A stretch of DNA of 7,543 nt from Chitinophagaceae bacterium. GTDB lineage: Bacteria; Bacteroidota; Bacteroidia; Chitinophagales; Chitinophagaceae. The notes beneath the pieces are model-generated. The model saw only the letters and a program-made list of their open reading frames with translations. It did no database searches and was not told the DNA's origin. This document shows positions 1-5,503 of the stretch, piece after piece (within the stretch, counting starts at the first letter, position 1; every line of letters starts with the position of its first letter). Where the stretch lies: NCBI GenBank assembly GCA_023251285.1, contig JAHEZB010000083.1, positions 1 through 7,543 of the forward strand, given 5' to 3'. A program made the translations under genes and the position numbers.

Positions 1-1
1 T

Positions 2-340
2 TCGATGGCTGCTGCCGGCCTCACGGAATGTATGGGTGGCACACAAAGGCAGGCTTTGATGGCAGCAGAAATTACTATGGAACATCACCTGGGAATGACC
101 TGTGACCCAATTTCAGGGTTGGTACAAATTCCGTGTATTGAAAGAAATACGATGGGGGCAATAAAAGCGATAACAGCCAGCCAGCTTGCCTTACAGAGTG
201 CGCCGGATTTTGCCCGCGTCACTTTGGATAATGTTATTCAAACGATGTGGGACACGGCAGTGGATATGAATAGTAAATATAAAGAAACCGCAGATGGTGG
301 ATTGGCGGTAAATGTGCCGTTGGGATTGAGCGAATGCTGA
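2..340 (+). CDS. sdaA: L-serine dehydratase (L-serine ammonia-lyase), C-terminal part, 5' end outside window
   Basis: This is the carboxy end (about 112 residues) of an iron-sulfur L-serine ammonia-lyase, the cytoplasmic enzyme that turns L-serine into pyruvate and ammonia. The reading frame is open to the left edge, so the ATG at position 5 is internal and not a start. Family marks visible here are a Glu-Cys-Met-Gly-Gly segment (Cys codon 29-31), Met-Thr-Cys-Asp-Pro (Cys codon 101-103) followed 11 residues later by Ile-Pro-Cys-Ile-Glu-Arg-Asn (Cys codon 134-136), and a Cys as the very last residue (codon 335-337). In the family the paired cysteines hold a [4Fe-4S] cluster, and in the Legionella enzyme the C-terminal Cys folds back as a further cluster ligand, so the terminal Cys suggests an intact 3' end. 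It is transcribed away from the left edge and is separated from the next gene by 188 bp. Family assignment is secure; single-chain against alpha-chain form cannot be judged. Confidence 0.93.
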   Translation, partial: SMAAAGLTECMGGTQRQALMAAEITMEHHLGMTCDPISGLVQIPCIERNTMGAIKAITASQLALQSAPDFARVTLDNVIQTMWDTAVDMNSKYKETADGGLAVNVPLGLSEC

Positions 341-452
341 TTTGAATGTGAATGTTGAGTTTAGAGTTTCAATAGTTCAACAAATGAAGAAATAAAAAGG
401 ATTTCTATTTTGATTGGATAAAAAAAGACTGAAAACAAAACTGTGTTTTCCA

Positions 453-486
453 TTTGAAAGTTTCTATGCTTCAAAATTTTTTTTTT
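453..486 (+). terminator. Possible intrinsic terminator of the serine dehydratase gene
   Basis: A six-base-pair stem (TTTGAA at 453-458 with TTCAAA at 470-475) is followed directly by a run of ten T at 477-486. The stem is AT-rich and its 11-base loop is large, so it would be weak. A second hairpin, GAAAACA at 431-437 with TGTTTTC at 444-450, lies just upstream without its own T-run. Position after the serine dehydratase stop fits termination, but the strength is doubtful. Confidence 0.4.
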
Positions 487-512
487 GTTAATTAAAAAAG
501 TTAATTAACTTG
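484..512 (+). promoter_or_regulatory. Possible promoter with overlapping palindromic operator-like site
   Basis: GTTAATTAA occurs at 487-495 and again, as part of the perfect 10-base palindrome GTTAATTAAC, at 500-509, a 13-base repeat period. The site lies 17 to 42 bases before the ATG at 529. A TTTG at 484-487 and a TAACTTG at 506-512 are spaced roughly like the -33 and -7 elements of the Bacteroidota primary sigma factor, though the -7 match is imperfect. A dimeric repressor on the palindrome would cover the presumed -7 region. In such AT-rich sequence chance is a serious alternative. Confidence 0.3.
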
Positions 513-528
513 TTCTTCATTTCTATAT

Positions 529-1089
529 ATGCTGAAGAAAGTAACTGCCATATTTTTTCTCATTCTTTTCTCCTTCAATTCGTTCGGATACCGGCTGTTA
601 TTTGATTACATGCAGCAAAAAACAGACAAAAAACTAGAAGCAAAGCTTGACAATAACTCATATGACGAATCACAATTGATCGAATTGAAAATCCCGGTTA
701 ATGTAGCGTATCAAACAAGCTGGACATCATATCAGCGCTGTGATGGCCAGATAACTATTGATGGTATTATGTATAAATATGTAAAACGTAAACTCGCTAA
801 TGATACGCTTTATTTAATGTGCATACCAAATTCTGCAAAGATGCGCCTGGAAGTTGCAAAAAATAATTTCTTTAAAATTTCGAATGACGTTACAAACGAT
901 ACTCATTCAAAGAAATCAGATTCAAAATCAGTTTTTAAAAATCTTCAAACCGTTTATAACAAGCCTTCATTTCTTTCAAAAATCAATTCCCCTTTGCTTC
1001 AACATGAAAACTTGTGGCTCCCTGAGGGAATTTTAGATTTACACACTTCATTCCAAATCTCTCCCGAGCAACCGCCAGATGCAATCTGA
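529..1089 (+). CDS. Hypothetical protein with N-terminal signal or anchor segment
   Basis: I do not recognise the function of this 186-residue protein. Residues 1-20 are two lysines followed by a Phe/Leu/Ile-rich stretch ending in Ser-Phe-Gly, which is a signal peptide or a single membrane anchor, so the rest should sit in the periplasm. Residues 45-115 look like a compact beta-rich domain with the conserved-looking stretch Ser-Trp-Thr-Ser-Tyr-Gln-Arg-Cys-Asp-Gly (64-73), a second Cys at 98 and many alternating hydrophobic residues; the two Cys could form a disulfide. Residues 120-150 are low-complexity Ser/Lys/Asp, and the tail (residues 160-186) is rich in Pro, His and Leu. The ATG is the first possible one after the AT-rich control region. 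It is flanked by spacers of about 190 and 205 bp and therefore probably has its own transcript. The coding call rests on the signal peptide and a long open frame with normal residue use. Confidence 0.75.
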   Translation: MLKKVTAIFFLILFSFNSFGYRLLFDYMQQKTDKKLEAKLDNNSYDESQLIELKIPVNVAYQTSWTSYQRCDGQITIDGIMYKYVKRKLANDTLYLMCIPNSAKMRLEVAKNNFFKISNDVTNDTHSKKSDSKSVFKNLQTVYNKPSFLSKINSPLLQHENLWLPEGILDLHTSFQISPEQPPDAI

Positions 1090-1294
1090 GGTTTTCATTC
1101 GCTAATGAATCTATTGATGACGTTATTTAAAATAATGATCAATAATTATAGCTTTCTCATCATCGATATTTTCCTCTTTCCACTTACTTTAATTTCTTTT
1201 AAGGTCTTCAGACTTTAAAAAGAATGAGTGAAACCGGGAAATAATGAAGATGAAAGTTTACAAATTTTGATGTATCCATAAAAATTTTCAGATC
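1090..1294. other. 205-bp spacer holding the leader of the haloperoxidase block
   Basis: No gene is visible in this AT-rich stretch. It contains a hairpin at 1197-1220 and must hold the promoter of the downstream run if that run is a separate transcript. I see no good Bacteroidota -7 motif; the nearest is the AAATTTTG-like stretch around 1263-1269, which differs from TAnnTTTG at the first base. A tiny out-of-frame ATG-TAT-CCA-TAA sits at 1270-1281, just before the start at 1295. Confidence 0.4.
1197..1220. repeat. Inverted repeat (hairpin) in the leader upstream of the DoxX-like gene
   Basis: TTTTAAGGTC at 1197-1206 pairs with GACTTTAAAA at 1211-1220 around a TTCA tetraloop, ten pairs with one G-T wobble. 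No T-run follows on either strand, because the T and A tracts are themselves part of the stem, so this is not a normal intrinsic terminator. It may be a leader structure or a binding site. Confidence 0.45.
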
Positions 1295-2113
1295 TTGAAA
1301 TTTACGGTTGAACAAAAAATACATTACACGTTGCGTATTGCCTGCGCGATGTGTTTTATCGGGCATGGCTCGTTTGGTATTATTGGCAAAGAATTATGGA
1401 CTAACTATTTTGCTGTGTTTGGAATCGGCCATGATAGTGCTTTTCAGCTGATGCCTTACGTTGGCACCATTGATATTTTATGCGGGATAATCATATTAGT
1501 TTATCCAATACGTGCTGTTGTATTTTGGCTGGTAATCTGGGGAATGATCACTGCATTGTTACGTCCTTTATCCGGCGAGCCCTACCCGGAATTTATTGAA
1601 CGCGCCGGTAATTTTGGTGCTCCGCTGGCATTATTGATCTTGTCCGGAGGCATCAATTTTAAAAAGGTTTTTTCACCCATCAGTCCTTTTGTTTTCCCGA
1701 AAGAAAAAGCGTGGAGCAATCTGCGGCTTTGCTTACAGTTTGCTGCTTTTTTATTGTTATCCGGCCATGGGTGGCTCAATCTCATGGATAAAAGTAGCTT
1801 GCTCAACGAATACCGTTTACTTGGATTTGATCATCCAGCGCAAACCGCGCTCATTGTCGGCTTGTTTGAAATTCTCGCAGCTATTTCAATTTTAATCCGG
1901 CCTTTACGATCAGCCGTTCTTTTCTTTTTTATCTGGAAGATGGCCGCTGAACTTCTATATCCTCATTATGAATTATTTGAGTTTATCGAAAGAGGAGGAA
2001 GCTATGGAATCTTGCTGGCACTTTGGTTCACTTTAGAAATTAATCCTGTAATGAAACGAAAAAATGATGGCTTTTTTGCAACAAATTTTTTAATGAATAA
2101 TAACAGACTCTAA
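1295..2113 (+). CDS. DoxX-like integral membrane protein with two repeated halves, TTG start
   Basis: This 272-residue inner-membrane protein contains two homologous halves of about four hydrophobic segments each. Matching landmarks are Gly-His-Gly at 23-25 and 157-159, a Pro-(Ile/Leu)-Arg followed by a hydrophobic Phe/Trp helix at 71-83 and 203-214, and Glu-Phe-Ile-Glu-Arg-x-Gly-x-x-Gly with Leu-Ala-Leu at 99-113 and 229-243. The four-helix size and general look resemble the DoxX superfamily, but the assignment is only by resemblance, and no catalytic role can be read off. TTG at 1295 is chosen because a TGA at 1268-1270 closes the frame upstream and the next in-frame ATG (residue 19) would cut into the first membrane helix. 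The extreme C-terminus (from about residue 252) is charged and probably cytoplasmic. The next gene begins 31 bases after the stop, which suggests cotranscription with the lipoprotein and haloperoxidase genes. Confidence 0.8.
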   Translation: MKFTVEQKIHYTLRIACAMCFIGHGSFGIIGKELWTNYFAVFGIGHDSAFQLMPYVGTIDILCGIIILVYPIRAVVFWLVIWGMITALLRPLSGEPYPEFIERAGNFGAPLALLILSGGINFKKVFSPISPFVFPKEKAWSNLRLCLQFAAFLLLSGHGWLNLMDKSSLLNEYRLLGFDHPAQTALIVGLFEILAAISILIRPLRSAVLFFFIWKMAAELLYPHYELFEFIERGGSYGILLALWFTLEINPVMKRKNDGFFATNFLMNNNRL

Positions 2114-2144
2114 AATTGCTGCATGTAAAAAACTTATTCAGAAC

Positions 2145-2570
2145 ATGAAAAAACTCTTGATCATATGTATATTCTTTTCTTCGTGCAGTGCTAAAAGCAC
2201 TAACAAAATTGACGAGGCACATGTCGAAAATTTAGCGAAAGAATTTATGAAGAAAACCGTTATTCCTGAAATGAAAGATCCAAAACCGTATGAAATAACT
2301 GATGCGAAAGTGGTGATAAAAAGAGTGTCTGATCGAATAAACGATTACCGGTTTGTGTATGATCATCTGTCGCTTAGCAAGGCAGATTCTATAGAAAATA
2401 AAAGACATCTTGATTCAATCATCAATGTTTCACATCATCCTGATTCTATTATCAGTGTGACAGTGGATGTGACATATAAAACCAAATACCGGTTGGGAGA
2501 TATAGTGACAGACAGTATTAAATTAGGTTATAACAGGGATAAGGACAAGGTTTCGTACTTCCCTTTTTAA
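2145..2570 (+). CDS. Small lipoprotein, function unknown
   Basis: The 141-residue product opens with Met-Lys-Lys, a short hydrophobic stretch and Phe-Ser-Ser-Cys, giving a lipobox with Cys14 as the likely lipidated residue; Phe at the -3 position makes it slightly unorthodox. The mature part is soluble, charged and rich in Lys, Asp and Ile. It holds a Lys-Asp-Pro-Lys-Pro-Tyr-Glu segment near residue 47, two Asp-Ser-Ile-Ile copies around residues 89-104, and beta-strand-like alternation in the last third. The look is that of small Bacteroidota lipoproteins, but I cannot name a family. It lies 31 bases after the DoxX-like gene and 66 bases before the first haloperoxidase-like gene, all on one strand, so it probably belongs to the same transcript and acts in the periplasm or on the outer membrane. 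Confidence 0.78.
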   Translation: MKKLLIICIFFSSCSAKSTNKIDEAHVENLAKEFMKKTVIPEMKDPKPYEITDAKVVIKRVSDRINDYRFVYDHLSLSKADSIENKRHLDSIINVSHHPDSIISVTVDVTYKTKYRLGDIVTDSIKLGYNRDKDKVSYFPF

Positions 2571-2578
2571 TTCATGTT

Positions 2579-2594
2579 GCTGCGCCGGAGCAGC
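2579..2594 (+). repeat. GC-rich hairpin between lipoprotein and first haloperoxidase gene
   Basis: GCTGC at 2579-2583 pairs with GCAGC at 2590-2594 around GCCGGA. It stands out as a GC-rich patch in AT-rich spacer and has no T-run behind it, so it is more likely an mRNA processing or stability element than a terminator. It lies 42 bases before the chosen ATG at 2637. Confidence 0.35.
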
Positions 2595-2636
2595 GGCAAT
2601 GATTCAAATGATTTTAAAATTTTAAAAGAACTAAAA

Positions 2637-3998
2637 ATGCAAAATATAAAAAGGTTGTTTTTTTCAATTTTCCTGATCCTTTTTACTGCAACGACTTTGT
2701 GGTCCTGCAAATCAAAAAGTAAAGATTACGTAAAAGTGATGCACGATCCTGAGTTATACATTAACCTCGTACATAAGTTGAATTATGTAGTCATTTATGA
2801 TATTTTTACGCCACCGGTTGCTGCAAGAATTTTTGCCTATTCCAACCTGGCAGCGCTTGAAGTACTTTCCAATAAAAATGCTCACCTGAATACTTTAGCA
2901 GGAAAAATAAACGGATTGAATAATATTCCTCATCCCCAAAACACCAAAATAGATTACCCTTTTGCGTCATTGATAGCATTGACGACAGTAGGCAAGCAAT
3001 TGACTTTCTCGGATGATACGATGCAGCATGTAATAGATTCTATAAAATTGCTGGCTCAAAATTCAGGAATGCCGGATGATATTTTTGCCAATTCCCTAAG
3101 TTATGGTAACCAGGTGGCTGATTCGGTTCTGGCATGGAGCAAATCCGATAATTATGCCAAAACCCGCGGAGCCCGTTTTGCCCTCACAAATAAGGAAGGA
3201 GACTGGACACCAACACCTCCCGGATATTTTTCAGCCGTAGAGCCTTTATGGAAAACGATCAGGTGTACCGTCATGGATTCTGCAAACATGTTTCCGCCAG
3301 CGGGGCCGCCACCATTCAGTAAAGACACTTCCAGCAAGTTTTATAAAATGGCAAAAGATGTACAATATACCATCGATCATCTTGATTCTACCAAAATGTG
3401 GATTGCCAATTTCTGGGACTGCAATAATTTTAAATTACACATCAGCGGCCATGCAATGTATGCCACCAAAGAGATGTCGCCTGTTGGACATTGGATGGAA
3501 ATAACCGGAACGATTTGTAAAAATAATGATGCTGATTTTTATAAAACAGCTTATGCTTATACAGGCGTAAGCCTGGGAATAAATGATGCCTTTATTTGTT
3601 GCTGGTACACGAAGTTTAAATACGATGTGATCAGGCCGGAAACTTATATCAATCGTTACATAGATCCAAACTGGATGCCTTATCTGCAAACTCCGCCTTT
3701 TCCCGAATATAACAGTGCTCATTCTACTATTTCTGCCGCTGCGGATGTGGTGTTGTCGTCACTTTTTAAAAATACCGCCTTCAAAGATTCATCGGAAAGA
3801 GCGTGGGGATGGCCGGACAGGCACTTTAAAAATGTGGATGAGGCAGCAATTGAAGTTTCGTATAGCCGGTTTTACGGCGGCATTCATTACAGGCAATCAG
3901 TTTTCGATGCTTATGAGCAGGGAAAGAAAATTGGTGGTTTGGTGATTAATAAATTAATGCTGAATGATCCGGTTCTTAAAGTGGTTTCATTGAAATAA
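2637..3998 (+). CDS. Vanadium-dependent haloperoxidase-like (PAP2 superfamily) lipoprotein, paralogue 1
   Basis: This 453-residue lipoprotein belongs to the vanadium haloperoxidase/acid phosphatase (PAP2) superfamily, whose members bind vanadate or phosphate and either oxidise halides with hydrogen peroxide or cleave phosphoesters. The signature is complete near the C-terminus: Lys326 and Arg333 (Lys-x6-Arg-Pro), the loop Asn-Ser360-Ala361-His362, and Ser-Arg411-Phe-Tyr-Gly-Gly-Ile-His417. These match the oxyanion ligands Lys353, Arg360, Ser402, Gly403, His404, Arg490 and His496 of the Curvularia chloroperoxidase, recalled from knowledge of that family. Phe355 falls where that enzyme has Phe397. 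A signal peptide with Leu-Trp-Ser-Cys (Cys24) points to a lipidated periplasmic or surface protein. ATG 2637 is preferred over 2574 because it starts directly at the signal peptide, after an A-rich leader. The neighbour at 4033 is a full-length homologue. Halide choice, or phosphatase instead of peroxidase activity, cannot be decided. Confidence 0.9.
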   Translation: MQNIKRLFFSIFLILFTATTLWSCKSKSKDYVKVMHDPELYINLVHKLNYVVIYDIFTPPVAARIFAYSNLAALEVLSNKNAHLNTLAGKINGLNNIPHPQNTKIDYPFASLIALTTVGKQLTFSDDTMQHVIDSIKLLAQNSGMPDDIFANSLSYGNQVADSVLAWSKSDNYAKTRGARFALTNKEGDWTPTPPGYFSAVEPLWKTIRCTVMDSANMFPPAGPPPFSKDTSSKFYKMAKDVQYTIDHLDSTKMWIANFWDCNNFKLHISGHAMYATKEMSPVGHWMEITGTICKNNDADFYKTAYAYTGVSLGINDAFICCWYTKFKYDVIRPETYINRYIDPNWMPYLQTPPFPEYNSAHSTISAAADVVLSSLFKNTAFKDSSERAWGWPDRHFKNVDEAAIEVSYSRFYGGIHYRQSVFDAYEQGKKIGGLVINKLMLNDPVLKVVSLK

Positions 3999-4032
3999 TA
4001 AAACTTAAAATTTAAAAAAACAACTTTCAAAA

Positions 4033-5358
4033 ATGAAAAAATTTATCCTGTTCTATGCTGCTGTTGCATTTCTTTCGGGATGCAGTTCAAAAAAAGATTA
4101 CGATACGGTCTTTAAAGATCCAAATTTATTTTGCCAAACTGTCTACCAGCTGAACGGTGTAGTGATGGGAAATAATTTCAGTCCTATTGTCGCATCTCGT
4201 AATTATTTATATGCAAGCGTAGCAGCATATGAAGTGATTGCAGCGGGATACCCTGAAAAATACAAATCCCTGGCCGGACAATTAAACGGATTAAACTCAA
4301 TACCAAAGCCGGCTGCAGGAGAAAAGATTGATTATCAATTTGCTTCGTTACTTGCTTATTGCAAATTAGGAGCATCAGTAACGTTTCCTGAAGGAAGTAT
4401 GGATGAATATGTGGATAGTCTGAAAAAGATGGCAAAAATACATGGGATGCCAGCTGATGTGATTAATAATTCCATCGCATTTTCCGATACCGTTTCAAAT
4501 GTGATTTTGCAATGGAGTAAAAACGATAATTATGCAAAAACCCGTAGCGCTGAAAAATATACCGTAACCGATGAAGCGGGAAGATGGGTTCCTACTCCGC
4601 CTGCATATACTTCCGCAATGGAGCCTCATTGGAATGAAATAAGGCCTGCTGTATTAGACAGCGCGAACCAGTTTCCTGCCCCGCCTCCCTATAAATTTGA
4701 AGTAAAAGATACCGCCAGCGATTATTATAAACAAGTGATGCTTTCAAAACATGCAATTGAAAATCTTACCGATGAACAAAAACACATTGCTGATTTTTGG
4801 GACGACAATCCATTCAAATTAAATGTATCCGGGCATGTGATGTTTGGGAGTAAGAAATTTTCTCCCGGAGGCCATTGGATGAGCATTGTCGGCATTGCGG
4901 CGATGAAAGCAAAAGCTGACTTTGCTACCACCGTTTACGCCTATGCGAAAACGAGCATCGCACTATATGATGCATTCATTCAATGCTGGTCTGTAAAATT
5001 TAAATACAATACCGTTCGCCCGGAAACGGTAATCAACAAATATTTTGATGCAAACTGGCAGCCCCGTTTGCAAACACCTCCTTTTCCCGAATATACCTGC
5101 GGCCATTCTACCTGTTCGGCCTCTGCGGCAGAGGCGCTTACGAGTGTTTTTGGTGATAATTTTTCGTATACAGATTCTACAGAACTTGAATTTGGGATTG
5201 CCAATCGCAGTTACAAATCCTTTAGAGACGCGGCTTTGGAGAATAATATGGCGAGATTTTATGGAGGAATTCATTATCATTATTCCTGCCTGGCGGCTAA
5301 TAAATGTGGGAAGGAAGTTGGCAATTTGGTGGTTGAAAGATTAAAGATGAAACTATAA
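4033..5358 (+). CDS. Vanadium-dependent haloperoxidase-like (PAP2 superfamily) lipoprotein, paralogue 2 with Cys in the oxyanion loop
   Basis: This 441-residue product aligns with its upstream neighbour along nearly the whole length, sharing for example Asp-Asn-Tyr-Ala-Lys-Thr-Arg, a Ser-Gly-His segment before Gly-His-Trp-Met, and Leu-Gln-Thr-Pro-Pro-Phe-Pro-Glu-Tyr, so the pair arose by tandem duplication. A signal peptide ending Leu-Ser-Gly-Cys (Cys17) is a textbook lipobox. The oxyanion site is Lys322, Arg329, then Thr-Cys356-Gly357-His358, then Ala-Arg408-Phe-Tyr-Gly-Gly-Ile-His414. The loop Ser of the family is thus replaced by Cys, with another Cys four residues further on, and the usual Ser before Arg408 is Ala. 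Lys, both Arg and both His are kept, so an active site is plausible but altered. The gene begins 34 bases after the first paralogue stops, with an A-rich leader, and is followed by a strong terminator, so it closes the transcript that starts near 1295. Confidence 0.9.
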   Translation: MKKFILFYAAVAFLSGCSSKKDYDTVFKDPNLFCQTVYQLNGVVMGNNFSPIVASRNYLYASVAAYEVIAAGYPEKYKSLAGQLNGLNSIPKPAAGEKIDYQFASLLAYCKLGASVTFPEGSMDEYVDSLKKMAKIHGMPADVINNSIAFSDTVSNVILQWSKNDNYAKTRSAEKYTVTDEAGRWVPTPPAYTSAMEPHWNEIRPAVLDSANQFPAPPPYKFEVKDTASDYYKQVMLSKHAIENLTDEQKHIADFWDDNPFKLNVSGHVMFGSKKFSPGGHWMSIVGIAAMKAKADFATTVYAYAKTSIALYDAFIQCWSVKFKYNTVRPETVINKYFDANWQPRLQTPPFPEYTCGHSTCSASAAEALTSVFGDNFSYTDSTELEFGIANRSYKSFRDAALENNMARFYGGIHYHYSCLAANKCGKEVGNLVVERLKMKL

Positions 5359-5380
5359 ATTTATAAATAGGAAACATGCA

Positions 5381-5460
5381 TATTTCTTTGTTTACCGAAT
5401 TAAACTTTTTCTCTTAATAACGATTAGAACCCTTCCCTGTTTCCACAGGGAAGGCTTTCT
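5381..5460 (+). repeat. Terminator-containing repeat, copy 1 (core 5401-5460)
   Basis: Positions 5401-5460 match 6651-6710 at 58 of 60 bases, differing only at 5436 (C against T) and 5441 (T against A). Weaker similarity reaches left to 5381 (nine bases TATTTCTTT identical, then patchy). The identical part covers not just the hairpin but also 30 bases before it, which a terminator does not need. The copies are in the same orientation, 1250 bases apart, and bracket the beta-barrel gene. I see no target-site duplication or inverted ends that would mark a transposon. Confidence 0.9.
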
Positions 5461-5467
5461 TTTTTTT
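5431..5467 (+). terminator. Strong intrinsic terminator after the haloperoxidase pair
   Basis: CCTTCCCTGT at 5431-5440 and ACAGGGAAGG at 5445-5454 form a perfect ten-pair stem on a TTCC loop, followed by CTTTC and eight T at 5460-5467. This is a classical rho-independent terminator, 72 bases after the stop of the second haloperoxidase gene. The start of the beta-barrel gene follows only 36 bases after the T-tract, so read-through or an unrecognised promoter must serve that gene. Confidence 0.85.
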
Positions 5468-5503
5468 CAACTACAGAAAAATTAAAACCAACAAAACATT
5501 TTT

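Noticed and set aside
2574..2636. Upstream start at 2574 for the first haloperoxidase gene
   Set aside because: It would put 21 polar residues before the signal peptide and lipobox; the ATG at 2637 places the signal peptide at the N-terminus.
3435..3722. 95-residue minus-strand open frame within the first haloperoxidase gene
   Set aside because: Antisense to the active-site region of a recognised gene, at the same relative place as the shadow in the paralogue; no independent support.
4963..5280. 105-residue minus-strand open frame within the second haloperoxidase gene
   Set aside because: It is antisense to the most conserved part of a clearly recognised gene, has no family resemblance and is best explained as a shadow of the plus-strand coding.
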